Source: Bacteroidales bacterium UBA5072
Lineage (GTDB): Bacteria; Bacteroidota; Bacteroidia; Bacteroidales; UBA10428
Assembly: GCA_002415855.1 (NCBI GenBank)
Contig: DIAS01000009.1
Coordinates: forward strand, 1 to 64,000
DNA length: 64,000 nucleotides
Reading direction: 5' to 3'
Shown here piece after piece: positions 27,801 through 36,569 of this stretch. The notes under the pieces were generated by a model. The model had not been told where the DNA came from. It did not search any database and was given only the letters and a program-made list of their open reading frames with translations. How positions within the stretch are numbered: position 1 is the first letter of the stretch; every line of letters begins with the position of its first letter. The translations under genes were made by a program, and so were the position numbers.

Positions 27801-29286
27801 ACCCGTTGTAAGTTCTGTTCCTGATGTTCCCTGAAAGGCTAATATTGGTATATTCATATTGCCGGAATTCAAAACTCCTGATCATGCCTTCCAGGGACGC
27901 ACCGATAGACTTCCCCGCCAGTGCGGCCCCGTTGATGGAAGCTGAAAGGCTGATCCTGCCAATATTCTTTGAGGCATCCAGCAGTTTACCCAGATCAAAA
28001 TCCCGGGCATCCAATTTCCCTTCGAAATCGAGATAATTAGATGTATCTGGTCTGAACAGCAGGTCGGTTGTAATTATACCCAGGCCGGTATTAAACCGGC
28101 CATAAGCAACAAAATCATTGATAAAACCGGTAAAATTTCCCTTGTAGGCAATTAAACCCAGCTTCGCGATCTGACCGGGCAGTTTTATTTTTCCATGGCC
28201 GGGCAGCTCAAACGAATTGATATCCGAGGCCGAAGTAGTAAGTTCCGTAATATTGGCCAGTATGAATGTCTGCCGGATATCCGGCAGCCCTTCAAAAGAT
28301 AGCTCTCCCGAGAGTTTTGTTTGACTGCCGAGTTTAACTTCGAGATTCTTACCCCTTAAATTGTTCACCGGTCCAGTTACCCTTCCGCTGAAAGACACCA
28401 GCTCGCGGGAGTTTTGAAATACGGGGGCGAAATAACCGATATCATGCAGGTTGATCTGTGAATGTTCGAGATCCATCCTGAGTCTGACACACCTGGCAAA
28501 GGAATCTGCCTTAAACTGGCTCCAGTCATTAAAACGAAGAGAAATCTCACGCCCCCTGACATCGGAATCGGAAGTCCGGAACCTGACATCCCTGAAGGAA
28601 AGAAAATTATGGCTTTCACTGAATTCCCCGGTCAGTTTTTCCAGGCTGAAACCGCCCTTTTCTCTCATTCTCAATGACTTGATATAGAATGAGACTGAGT
28701 CCTTGGAGGGTCTGAAACGTTTAATATCGGCATCTATATCCGATACCTGAATATTGGAATAATTCATGCCATAGTCAACCGGCCGTTCATAATAGTTTTT
28801 CAGGTTGAAACGACTATCGCGGATTCTCAGGTTACTGAACCGGATGCTCCAACCGCCCTTACCCTGGCCATTCCCCTTGAGCCTGTCAATAAAGTACTTC
28901 AGGTTGAGGTTGGAGGCAGAGTCGAGCGCAAACCCTATTAATGCTTTATCAAGGTTTATGCTGCCGATGGAAACTTCTTTTTTTACCACATTAAAATAAC
29001 GGACACCAAGGGTGATGTTTTCTGCAAACAACAGGGTATCTCCGGAAAGATCCTCCAGGTATACGTTGTTTAATCTTACGCGGTAGGGAAATGAAACATC
29101 GACCCTGCTGAGGGTAAACCTGGTGTTCAGATTCGCGGAAACAATGTGCATGATCTGGTTGGCGACATCAGTCTGGATAACGCTGCTTTGCAGCAACAGA
29201 AAGGCAGTCACCGGAAAGGCAAATAGTAACAACAGGAGGATCGTTGTTAATTGTACTAACTTTTTAATAATTTTGCTGTTTCGCAT
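24811..29286 (-). CDS. tamB: TamB-like translocation and assembly module protein
   Basis: A 1491-residue AsmA/DUF490 protein. The N-terminal membrane anchor is at about 8-30 (LTTILLLLLFAFPVTAFLLLQ). It is followed by a long beta-rich region of the AsmA/Vps13-like groove type, and the C-terminal TamB domain (about 1120-1460). It would bridge the inner and outer membranes for outer-membrane protein insertion or lipid transport. The ATG at 29286 is preferred over an upstream TTG. It is divergent from tsaD with 58 bp between, an arrangement I believe recurs in the phylum. Confidence 0.9.
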   Translation of the reverse strand: MRNSKIIKKLVQLTTILLLLLFAFPVTAFLLLQSSVIQTDVANQIMHIVSANLNTRFTLSRVDVSFPYRVRLNNVYLEDLSGDTLLFAENITLGVRYFNVVKKEVSIGSINLDKALIGFALDSASNLNLKYFIDRLKGNGQGKGGWSIRFSNLRIRDSRFNLKNYYERPVDYGMNYSNIQVSDIDADIKRFRPSKDSVSFYIKSLRMREKGGFSLEKLTGEFSESHNFLSFRDVRFRTSDSDVRGREISLRFNDWSQFKADSFARCVRLRMDLEHSQINLHDIGYFAPVFQNSRELVSFSGRVTGPVNNLRGKNLEVKLGSQTKLSGELSFEGLPDIRQTFILANITELTTSASDINSFELPGHGKIKLPGQIAKLGLIAYKGNFTGFINDFVAYGRFNTGLGIITTDLLFRPDTSNYLDFEGKLDARDFDLGKLLDASKNIGRISLSASINGAALAGKSIGASLEGMIRSFEFRQYEYTNISLSGNIRNRTYNGSVNIHDPNIELEFLGKVNLTDSVAVFDFNANITDANLYALNIDKSDPDFRASCFLIANARGNSINSLNGEVKLLNSLFIKKDKQLQVYDFSILAENNSGSNRLQLRSDFIDADLTGTYELTKLDESVRYFILSYLPSLTDSSGLKNRIPDHNLDLKATIKNVKPLLDFFLPDYSLAENTTLNLSYKPENQRLQLMLHSSKLTVRSITWNNMNLLVNSDADSMNIEAGGLNLSLGNRISLENFTVLSNIKDDSAALHVRWNNWQDIQYRGDVRALGNVSRRQGSRFPHFDIHLFPASIITNDTIWAIQPGNISIDSTRILFDGLVINHRKDYFGIDGALSEDPTDELNFLFSHFNLGNLNGITAPSGYQLAGILNGKASVSSIYENTLFTSLLTIDSLVINKEMLGNTVIQSKWDDERKALGLQAYAMRDNLKTVDISGEYLPTNQGKLDFSLNLNKLRLNLFNPYVRVIFSDLRGVASGNATLTGTISKPLLNGEINLQKTAFTVNYLKTRYNFTEKVDIENNNIYFKDVRIYDPKGNSAYLSGAIRNRFLKDFQLDLVIRSSDFLCMNTTQTDNQLFYGTAYATGIIKISGPPRNIVMDISATTDKNTSIKIPLTSTGKLDEYQFISISNLYQEKVPESEQNEYQVNLSGMQINFDLTVTPDAEVQIIFDPKLGDIIKGKGNGNLDMKISTTGNFLMYGDFTIEEGDYLFTLQNIINKKLTIEPGGTIRWNGDPFDATIDIVANYPTKASLKDLLGSGDDRKINVNDRLTMTGRLMTPDVKYDIYLPNADESTRLIVNSAISSSEELNKQFISLLTLNRFYLSNTRSGMQPQEGTMASPYSSAAGVNASEFLSNQLSHWLSQINNDVDVGVNYRTNREMKNDEVQVALSTQLFNDRLTINGSVDVATNAAASQSDNIVGEFDIDYKITKNGKFRIKTYNHANNDMLYDNPYTQGLGVFYKEEFTTLEELWKRYLQAVFGKKEEEPATKGETDLGG

Positions 29287-29344
29287 AGATTCACAACGCA
29301 AAAATTACAAAAAAAGTTTAATTCATCATGATTTATCGGGACAA

Positions 29345-30367
29345 ATGAGCATAACCATTCTGGGAATAGAATCATCCTGTGATGATACGTCTGCGGCAGT
29401 CATTGAGAACGGTTATCTTTTATCGAACCGGATCGCCAACCAGCTGGTGCACAAAGAATACGGAGGTGTCGTACCGGAACTGGCTTCCAGGGCTCATCAG
29501 CAAAATGTTGTTCCGGTTGTGGATGCGGCGTTAAAAGATGCCGGTAAATCGCCGGCCAGCATCAGCGCCATTGCCTATACTCGGGGACCGGGTCTTATGG
29601 GAGCATTGCTGGTGGGTTCGTCTTTTGCAAAAGGTTTATCAATAGCCCTGGATGTGCCGCTGATCGATGTCAATCATTTGCATGCGCATATCCTTTCGGT
29701 TTTTATTGCCAGGAGTGACAGCGAGCGTCATTTCCCCGCTTTTCCATTTCTTTGCCTCCTGGTTTCGGGGGGGCATACCCAGCTGGTGATCATGAAAAGT
29801 CACCTGGAGATGGAAATTATCGGACAAACAATTGATGATGCCGCCGGTGAGGCTTTCGACAAATGTGCCAAGGTCATGGGTTTGCCTTATCCCGGAGGAC
29901 CGCTTATTGATAAACTGGCCGGTGAAGGGAATCCTAAGGCATTTGCTTTTTCGAAAGCAGTGGTCAAGGGACTTGATTTCAGCTTCAGCGGATTGAAAAC
30001 CTCCTTCCTATACTTTCTGAGGGACCGGTTACAGGATAACAAGGAATTTATTCACAACAACAGGCACGATTTGTGTGCATCCATTCAGGATGCCATCATT
30101 GAATCGCTTACCCAGAAACTTGTCAAAGCAGCCAAAGAGACCGGAATCAGGGATATTGCTATTGCTGGCGGTGTATCGGCGAACTCAGGTTTGCGGCGGG
30201 CAGTTAACAAGCTTGGTGAAAGAAAGAACTGGCGGATCTTCATCCCTGCCGTCCAGTATGCCACCGATAATGCTGCCATGATAGCTGTTACCGGATACTA
30301 CAAATACCTGCAGGGACAGTTCTCCTCACAACATATCACACCTGCAGCCAGATTTGATCACTTATGA
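29345..30367 (+). CDS. tsaD: tRNA N6-adenosine threonylcarbamoyltransferase
   Basis: A 340-residue ASKHA-fold enzyme that transfers threonylcarbamoyl to A37 of ANN-decoding tRNAs. GIESSCDDTS is at the N terminus (7-16). The metal-binding HLHAH is at 111-115, and the ATP-binding GGHTQL region follows. The start at 29345 is chosen because the family begins at MxxxxILGIESSCD; the frame is open upstream but overlaps tamB. No tsaB/tsaE in the window. Confidence 0.96.
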   Translation: MSITILGIESSCDDTSAAVIENGYLLSNRIANQLVHKEYGGVVPELASRAHQQNVVPVVDAALKDAGKSPASISAIAYTRGPGLMGALLVGSSFAKGLSIALDVPLIDVNHLHAHILSVFIARSDSERHFPAFPFLCLLVSGGHTQLVIMKSHLEMEIIGQTIDDAAGEAFDKCAKVMGLPYPGGPLIDKLAGEGNPKAFAFSKAVVKGLDFSFSGLKTSFLYFLRDRLQDNKEFIHNNRHDLCASIQDAIIESLTQKLVKAAKETGIRDIAIAGGVSANSGLRRAVNKLGERKNWRIFIPAVQYATDNAAMIAVTGYYKYLQGQFSSQHITPAARFDHL

Positions 30368-30671
30368 ATTGAACAGCGATATGGCATTCGTCACTGGAAA
30401 CACGCTGTTGGTCAATTTTAAACATTTGGTTTCTAAGGAATAACGAAAAGATTGCACTTTTACTTCGCTTGATTCATCCGCTAATCCCTATTTTTATGTC
30501 ATCCCTGCCGCCTTTTGCCGTACTTTGATTCGTGGAGAGACCTGACTACTTAACAAATAATTATTATAAATTTGTTATATTGGTGATAATTTTGAATGAC
30601 AACAGAAACTTTTTCCTATACCGGGCGTATAGTTTTAGTTACATGCGGACGAGACACTATTTATGTCATTT
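30368..30671. other. Intergenic region before the first SiaC-like gene
   Basis: 304 bp with no gene. Two TAnnTTTG matches (TAAATTTG at 30567-30574, TAATTTTG at 30587-30594) may drive the downstream gene. A weak 7-bp hairpin at 30372-30409 follows tsaD. Nothing else recognised. Confidence 0.4.
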
Positions 30672-31046
30672 ATGGATAATCTGCTGATCGAAAGCACAAA
30701 GAAGACTCCTGACGTAGCTTTTAACAAGGATGGCAGGATGAGGATCAGCGGACGCTCCATCCCCGAAGATGCTTCCAAATTCTATGATGAGCTGTTCGAT
30801 TGGGTTTATTATTATTGCCAGGATCCGCCCGAATCAACAACATTTGATATTGAACTTGAGTATTTTAACAGTGGATCATCCAAAGCATTACTGCACATTC
30901 TGAGGGCTCTGGCCGAAATCGTCAAGAAGGGCAATAAACTTACCATCAACTGGTATTATGAGGAAGGAGATGATGATATTATGGAAAGAGGAGAATACTA
31001 TGAATCCATCCTGGAAATCAAATTCAACTTCATAGAGACCGATTGA
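30672..31046 (+). CDS. SiaC/DUF1987-family regulatory phosphoprotein (paralogue 1)
   Basis: A 124-residue protein matching DUF1987/SiaC: MDNLLIESTKKTPDV at the start, the central MRISGRSIPEDASKFYDELFDWVYYY, then the YFNSGSSKALLHIL loop and a WYYEEGDDD C-terminal turn. In Pseudomonas SiaC the equivalent N-[ST]-x-[ST]-S loop holds the phosphorylated residue; here the loop is N-S-G-S-S. SiaC family proteins are switched by a kinase/phosphatase pair and in turn act on nucleotide-second-messenger enzymes. The ATG at 30672 fits the family start. A nearby cyclase-HD protein is on the other strand (33707). Confidence 0.8.
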   Translation: MDNLLIESTKKTPDVAFNKDGRMRISGRSIPEDASKFYDELFDWVYYYCQDPPESTTFDIELEYFNSGSSKALLHILRALAEIVKKGNKLTINWYYEEGDDDIMERGEYYESILEIKFNFIETD

Positions 31047-31064
31047 CCGTGATCACCACCTGTT

Positions 31065-32180
31065 TCAGTCTTCCATTTGCCTTTTAATCTTTCTCCTCAG
31101 ATCCGAGAAGGTTCTCCTTATGTTCACCAGGGTTAACGCGTGCCTGCTTGTGCCCCGTGGTCCCAGTAAATATACATAAGGCTGCATTCCGGGCAGCTTC
31201 ATCAAGACTATCTGAAGCATGGCCAGCAGGGGAATGACAACCAGCATGCCGGGCAGCCCCCAGATCATGGCGCCGGCAATTAATCCGATAATGATAATGA
31301 AGGGATTGATGCGGATGTGATTGCCTACAATATTGGGAGACAATATGTTATTTTCAAAGAAATGAATAATATATACAAAAACAGCGATCCGGACGGCATA
31401 TACCATTGAGTCCTCTGTCAGCAACGCAAAGAGAAAGGGAATAGAACCCCCGATGAAATTACCAAAATAGGGGATAAAACTAAAAAGAGCTGAAATCACA
31501 CCAAGCAAAAGCGGATATTTGATACCGATCAACAGCAGTCCCGTTGAATTGAAGATGCATAATATCATGACCACAGTAGCAACACCAAGCATATAGCGGG
31601 TGACAACAGTGGCTATTTCACGAAGCACGCCGACTGCAATCATCCTGTTCTGCCGGCCAACTATTTTCAGGAAGAAATAAGCAAACTTGGTGCGATAATA
31701 AAGGAACAGGAAAATGTAAACCGGTTGCATAAGGATTACAAAAATGGTACCTGTTGTGGTTGTAAAAATATTTTCCGACTCTGTACCAATATCAAATAAA
31801 CGGGTAAGCAGGAAGTTCTTAAATCTTTCTGCCGGTATTCCATATTCGCCTTCAATATAGCGCTGGATAGCTTCGATATGGGCAATGGTCTTTTCCCGGA
31901 AATAAGGAAGATCATCCATAAAAAGACTGATGCGCCTTAAAACAAAGATCCCCAGGAAAATACAGATTACCATCAGGATGATGAGCGGGACCATAATGGA
32001 AAGGATCCGTGGCATACCCTTCTTTTCAAGGAAATTTACAAGGGGATAAAGCAGATAGGAAAGCAGCATCCCAAAAACCAGGGGATAAAGAAAATCCCTG
32101 GCCACGATCAGACCATATACCAATAAAATGATTGAAAGCAGGAAGTAGGTGAGTCGCATGCCTGTCAGACGGGTATTCAT
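31065..32180 (-). CDS. AI-2E/PerM-type membrane transporter
   Basis: A 371-residue protein of the AI-2E transporter (TqsA/PerM) family with about eight spans. The family's central block ALFSFIPYFGNFIGGSIPFL and the C-terminal IHFFENNILSPNIVGNHIRINPFI are clearly visible. These proteins export or exchange small solutes; specificity cannot be told. It starts 126 bp from the stop of the cyclase-HD gene. Confidence 0.9.
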   Translation of the reverse strand: MNTRLTGMRLTYFLLSIILLVYGLIVARDFLYPLVFGMLLSYLLYPLVNFLEKKGMPRILSIMVPLIILMVICIFLGIFVLRRISLFMDDLPYFREKTIAHIEAIQRYIEGEYGIPAERFKNFLLTRLFDIGTESENIFTTTTGTIFVILMQPVYIFLFLYYRTKFAYFFLKIVGRQNRMIAVGVLREIATVVTRYMLGVATVVMILCIFNSTGLLLIGIKYPLLLGVISALFSFIPYFGNFIGGSIPFLFALLTEDSMVYAVRIAVFVYIIHFFENNILSPNIVGNHIRINPFIIIIGLIAGAMIWGLPGMLVVIPLLAMLQIVLMKLPGMQPYVYLLGPRGTSRHALTLVNIRRTFSDLRRKIKRQMED

Positions 32181-32295
32181 AGCTTAATCGATTGGTATTG
32201 TGTAAAGTTAGTAAAAAACAATAAACTGTCACTGTTAATCCTAGAACCGACTTACCCGATACCATTTACCTATACCGTCTGCTGCTTACTTCATG

Positions 32296-32312
32296 CTGTT
32301 CACCATTCACTC
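32296..32312. repeat. GTTCACC-word intergenic repeat remnant
   Basis: GCTGTTCACCATTCACTC just beyond the cyclase stop resembles the reverse complement of the GGTGAACGGTGAACAG words at 8237-8270. A short, degenerate match. Confidence 0.35.
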
Positions 32313-33707
32313 CTCCACGATCAAACTCCTGATCCGCTCAATCTGCATTTGTTTGTTGACTTCCCGTAAATTTCTGGCAGTTTCCGTAAAATACTGGTGT
32401 CCGGATATGAATTTCATCTGAAGGGTATTCCAGTCTTTTAAAGAATTGATCATCGATCTTTCTTTCAGTTCAAGAAACAGTGAATTAGATACAGGTATCA
32501 TGTCACTTCGTCCCAGGTAGTCCAGGTCAGCATCGCACATGATCTCTTCCAACTTATTCCTGGGATTTGGCGGTAGTTGCGTGGCCATGATCAATTCACA
32601 GATGATTTCAATCTGTGAAGTGGTATAATAATATTCCGGCAGTAACTCCCGGGCTGTCAGACAGCTGAAATATTCATGGTTATCATAGGATATCACATGT
32701 CCGGTATCATGAAAGAGCGCAGCAGTCTTCAGCAGCAACAGGTCCTCATCCGTTACGCCTTCTCCCAGGCCAATTAATTCAACCTGTGTAACAACATCCA
32801 CAGTATGCTTGATATTATGGTAATACAAACTTGCAGGTAATTCCTTCTCCAGCTTGTCAAGCACAATTTCCTGCAGGTTGGTGAACTGGATCAGACCGTA
32901 ACGGATACTAAAACGCTTGTTGGGTATGATCCCTTTTCCCTGCAGCGAAAATTCCGGTTTAATGCTTTTTACGGTGTAAAGCGGAATCTCTCCCTGGTAT
33001 TTTACCGGCATTCTGTTAAAGTATTCACATTGAAAAAGGTCCTTGACCAGTTCATAGGTTGTAGCTGATATCAAAATGTTCCCGTCCTCACTGAATTGCC
33101 GAATGCGGGCTGCCAGGTTAACGGTTTCACCTTTGACCTCGTAGTGCGGCTTTTTGCGCCCGGAAACACTGGCGACCACTGTTCCCGTATGTATCCCGAT
33201 CCTGAGCTTCCAGAGCCTGCAGGTCTCGTTGGTACGCTGGTAATCTCTCATAAAGTAGTGCATCTCAATAGCAGCAAGAAGTACCTCGATAGGATTGGTA
33301 ATGTTCTTTTTGGGGATACCCCCGATGCACATCATGGTATCACCAATAGTACGGATATTTTTAACCGCGAATTTGGCCACAATTTGCTGCAGTTGAATAA
33401 ATATTTCGTCAAGGGTGTCAACGATAATTTTTGTGTCAAACAAAGAGGTGAAATGTTCAGGCCCCATAACGTCTGCATATAATACCGTGGCGGTTCTGTA
33501 CCGGATCTGGGAAAACTTCTTCTCCTGTTGTATTCTTCCATAGGAATCAGTGCTCCCGGACCTTACCGCCAGATCACGGTACTTTCCAATCTCGGTCGAA
33601 AGTCGCTCATTCTGCCTGAAAAGTTCTTCATTCTCAGCAGTAAGCATTCTGTTCTGCATGATAATTTCAGCAATACGTTTTAATATTCCAGGTTTCCTCT
33701 TGGGCAT
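32307..33707 (-). CDS. Class III nucleotide cyclase with C-terminal HD phosphohydrolase domain
   Basis: A 466-residue cytosolic protein: a coiled-coil-prone N terminus, a class III adenylate/guanylate cyclase domain (about 65-240), and an HD domain (about 280-440) with LYYHNIKHTVDVV and AALFHDTGHV. Metal-binding acidic residues are present in VLYADVMGPE and IRTIGDTMMCIGG; the transition-state Asn/Arg are in VNLAARI. At the purine-selecting positions I read Arg (R before TIGD) and Glu (EVKGETVN) in place of the usual Lys/Asp of adenylate cyclases, so specificity is open. The ATG at 33707 is favoured; an in-frame start at 33818 is also possible. Confidence 0.8.
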   Translation of the reverse strand: MPKRKPGILKRIAEIIMQNRMLTAENEELFRQNERLSTEIGKYRDLAVRSGSTDSYGRIQQEKKFSQIRYRTATVLYADVMGPEHFTSLFDTKIIVDTLDEIFIQLQQIVAKFAVKNIRTIGDTMMCIGGIPKKNITNPIEVLLAAIEMHYFMRDYQRTNETCRLWKLRIGIHTGTVVASVSGRKKPHYEVKGETVNLAARIRQFSEDGNILISATTYELVKDLFQCEYFNRMPVKYQGEIPLYTVKSIKPEFSLQGKGIIPNKRFSIRYGLIQFTNLQEIVLDKLEKELPASLYYHNIKHTVDVVTQVELIGLGEGVTDEDLLLLKTAALFHDTGHVISYDNHEYFSCLTARELLPEYYYTTSQIEIICELIMATQLPPNPRNKLEEIMCDADLDYLGRSDMIPVSNSLFLELKERSMINSLKDWNTLQMKFISGHQYFTETARNLREVNKQMQIERIRSLIVEE

Positions 33708-33767
33708 GAATGGTGCGTTATTTGCAGTTAATCCGCGTAGGGTTCTTAAAATTACTAATCTTTTACG

Positions 33768-33799
33768 TTGCAGAGATACAAAAAGGTTTAATAATTTTG
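33768..33799 (+). promoter_or_regulatory. Predicted uvrB promoter
   Basis: TAATTTTG (33792-33799) fits TAnnTTTG exactly, with TTG (33768-33770) 21 bp upstream; the uvrB ATG is 42 bp downstream. Confidence 0.4.
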
Positions 33800-33841
33800 A
33801 TGATCTGGAACAAAACATTGATAATTGACAACTGAAATCAC

Positions 33842-35869
33842 ATGGAGTTCGAACTTACCTCGGCCTATTATCCTACCGGTGATCAGCCTGAAGCAATCAG
33901 GCAACTGGTCAGCGGTTTGAACAGGGGAGTGAATTACCAAACCCTGCTGGGTGTCACAGGATCGGGTAAAACCTTCACCATGGCCAATGTTATTGCACAA
34001 ATCAACCGTCCGACACTGGTCCTCAGTCACAATAAAACGCTTGCAGCACAACTTTTTGGTGAGTTCAAACAGTTTTTCCCGAAAAATGCGGTGGAGTATT
34101 TTGTTTCTTATTACGATTATTATCAGCCGGAGGCATACCTTCCTGTCACGGATACCTATATTGAAAAGGACCTTTCTATCAATGATGAGATAGAGAAGCT
34201 GCGTTTGAGTACTACTTCGTCCCTGTTGTCAGGCCGAAGTGATGTAATTGTTGTGTCCTCGGTGTCCTGTCTGTATGGTATCGGCAACCCGGAGGATTTT
34301 CACAGCAATACCATCCATATTGAACGGGGTGAATTCATCGGCCGTAATGCATTTCTGCGCAGGTTGGTGGACAGTTTATATTCACGCAATGAAAATGAAT
34401 TCACACGCGGGAACTTCAGGGTCACAGGTGATACTGTGGATATTTTCCTGGCTTATGGTGATTATGCCTACCGGATCAGTTTCTGGGGAGATGAAATTGA
34501 GGATATACGTTCATTCGATCCCGAAAGCGGAAGAACGCTGGAAGTTCTTGAACGGGCATCCATTTACCCGGCCAACATATTTATTACCACGAAGGACCGG
34601 ATGAACCAGGCAATAAGCCAGATACAGGTCGATATGGGTAAACAGGTCGATTTCTTCAGGGAGAATGGCAAGCCTCTTGAGGCTAAGCGTTTGAAAGACA
34701 GGGTGACTTATGATATGGAAATGCTGCAGGAACTCGGGTATTGTCCGGGGATTGAGAATTACTCGCGCTACTTCGACGGACGGCCCCCAGGTCAGCGACC
34801 ATTTTGCCTGCTCGATTATTTCCCCAAGGATTTCCTTGTGATTATCGATGAAAGCCATGTCACCATTCCACAGATCAGGGCCATGTATGGAGGCGATCAT
34901 TCCCGCAAACAGACCCTGGTTGAATATGGATTCAGAATGCCGTCGGCCATTGATAACCGTCCGTTGAAGTTCGAGGAATTTGAGAGTATTGTCGGCCAGA
35001 TCGTTTATGTTAGTGCTACACCTGCGGATTATGAACTGGAAAAAAGCGAAGGTGTCATTGTGGAACAATTGATCAGGCCCACGGGACTGCTTGATCCGGT
35101 AATAATAGTAAGGCCTGGCCTGAACCAGATAGACGACCTGATGAAGGAAATTCACCTGAACGTGAAAAACAGGGACCGGGTTCTGATTACCACGCTAACC
35201 AAAAGAATGGCCGAAGAACTGTCCAATTACCTGTTGCGCCTGAACATCAAATGCCGGTATATACATTCAGACATCGATACGCTGGAACGTATTGAAATAA
35301 TGGAAGGATTGAGAAGCGGAACCTTTGATGTGCTGGTGGGTGTGAACCTTCTAAGGGAAGGATTGGATCTTCCTGAGGTCTCCTTGGTGGCGATACTGGA
35401 TGCCGACAAGGAAGGCTTTTTGCGATCGGAGCGTTCACTGACGCAAACAGCCGGCAGGGCAGCAAGAAATCTCAATGGCAGGGTGATCATGTATGCAAAT
35501 ACCACAACGGAGTCCATGCGTAAGGCCATTGAGGAAACCAACAGGAGACGTGAAAAACAACTTGCTTACAATGAGGCACATGACATAACCCCACAGCAGA
35601 TCATTAAGGCCGCCTCGAACATACTCAATGATATCCGGAAAAAGACAGGTGAAAGACAGGTGTATGTGGAGCCACAAAAAGTTGATATAGCAGCTGATCC
35701 TGTAGTTCAATACATGAGCATGCAGGCTTTGGAGAAGGCCATGGAAACTGCTAAAAAATCTATGGAAAAAGCTGCCTCTGAGCTTGATTTCATAGAAGCA
35801 GCAAGGTTAAGGGATGAAATGCTGGCATACAAGAATATTCTAAGTGAAAAGTTAAAAGCAGGAAGTTAA
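33842..35869 (+). CDS. uvrB: Excinuclease ABC subunit B
   Basis: A 675-residue helicase-like damage-verification subunit of nucleotide excision repair. Walker A GVTGSGKTFT is at about 38-47, the beta-hairpin YYDYYQPEAYLP at about 92-103, and helicase motifs DESHVTIPQ and TQTAGRAARN. A C-terminal UVR motif (about 630-670) binds UvrC. Length and order are normal. Confidence 0.98.
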   Translation: MEFELTSAYYPTGDQPEAIRQLVSGLNRGVNYQTLLGVTGSGKTFTMANVIAQINRPTLVLSHNKTLAAQLFGEFKQFFPKNAVEYFVSYYDYYQPEAYLPVTDTYIEKDLSINDEIEKLRLSTTSSLLSGRSDVIVVSSVSCLYGIGNPEDFHSNTIHIERGEFIGRNAFLRRLVDSLYSRNENEFTRGNFRVTGDTVDIFLAYGDYAYRISFWGDEIEDIRSFDPESGRTLEVLERASIYPANIFITTKDRMNQAISQIQVDMGKQVDFFRENGKPLEAKRLKDRVTYDMEMLQELGYCPGIENYSRYFDGRPPGQRPFCLLDYFPKDFLVIIDESHVTIPQIRAMYGGDHSRKQTLVEYGFRMPSAIDNRPLKFEEFESIVGQIVYVSATPADYELEKSEGVIVEQLIRPTGLLDPVIIVRPGLNQIDDLMKEIHLNVKNRDRVLITTLTKRMAEELSNYLLRLNIKCRYIHSDIDTLERIEIMEGLRSGTFDVLVGVNLLREGLDLPEVSLVAILDADKEGFLRSERSLTQTAGRAARNLNGRVIMYANTTTESMRKAIEETNRRREKQLAYNEAHDITPQQIIKAASNILNDIRKKTGERQVYVEPQKVDIAADPVVQYMSMQALEKAMETAKKSMEKAASELDFIEAARLRDEMLAYKNILSEKLKAGS

Positions 35870-35909
35870 AAGTGAAAATATTTCGCTTAATTTGCGCAAA
35901 ATTTATTTT

Positions 35910-36470
35910 ATGGCAAAAGTATCAGATATTTCCAGGGGCAGTTTTGTAAGGTATAACGGTGAACTTTCCGTGGTCCTCGAATATGAGCATCGTACTCCGG
36001 GCAATCTCCGGGCTTTTTACCAGGTGAAAATGAGAAACCTGAAATCCGGAAGATTGATTGAACAACGATTCCGTCCTGATGATGACATGGAAATCGTCAG
36101 GGTCCATTTCAAAGAGCACCAGTTTTTATACCTTGACGGAGGCAATGTGGTATGCATGGACACTGAAACCTATGATCAGATCCACGTGCCCAGGGAGACT
36201 ATCGGCGAAGGCATTGACCTGCTGAAAGAAGGTGCCAACATCAAAGTATACTTTGACGGCGAAGAACCTGTTTTTGCTGAATTACCTGTAAGTGTTGAGA
36301 TGGAAGTAACCTATACCGAGCCGGGCATGAAGGGTGACACAGCAACACGCACAATGAAAACTGCCACCATCGAGACCGGTGCTCAGGTGAAAGTTCCACT
36401 GTTCATCAATATCGGTGACCGCATCAAGATAGACACCCGGACGGGTGATTACATAGAGCGCTGTAAGTAG
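35910..36470 (+). CDS. efp: Elongation factor P, variant with Asn at the modifiable loop tip
   Basis: A 186-residue EF-P of three beta domains (KOW-like about 5-60, OB about 65-128, C-terminal about 130-186), which relieves ribosome stalling at polyproline. The family loop normally reads PGK (E. coli K34) or PGR. Here it is HRTPGNLRAF, so Asn occupies the position that is post-translationally modified in the well-studied types. The C-terminal TGDYIER is normal. The ATG at 35910 gives the family start MAKVSDISRG. Followed by a strong terminator. Confidence 0.92.
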   Translation: MAKVSDISRGSFVRYNGELSVVLEYEHRTPGNLRAFYQVKMRNLKSGRLIEQRFRPDDDMEIVRVHFKEHQFLYLDGGNVVCMDTETYDQIHVPRETIGEGIDLLKEGANIKVYFDGEEPVFAELPVSVEMEVTYTEPGMKGDTATRTMKTATIETGAQVKVPLFINIGDRIKIDTRTGDYIERCK

Positions 36471-36486
36471 CAGTTCCCTTTATAAA

Positions 36487-36535
36487 CAAAACACCCTTCA
36501 AGGATTTATCATTTGCTTGAAGGGTGTTTTGTTTT
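36487..36535. terminator. Bidirectional terminator after efp (CCTTCAAG family)
   Basis: CAAAACACCCTTCAAG (36487-36502) and CTTGAAGGGTGTTTTG (36516-36531) are perfect 16-bp inverted repeats with a 13-nt loop and a T run. It lies between convergent efp and fabI. Its inner stem recurs at 43877 and 57835. Confidence 0.9.
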
Positions 36536-36569
36536 TTACACCGTCATGACATGCTTCTGCCTGAATATT

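Noticed and set aside
29123..29344. In-frame N-terminal extension of tsaD
   Set aside because: It lies over the tamB start region, and the family begins at the ATG at 29345.
30372..30409. 7-bp hairpin after tsaD as a terminator
   Set aside because: The stem is short, the loop is long (24 nt) and there is no good T run.
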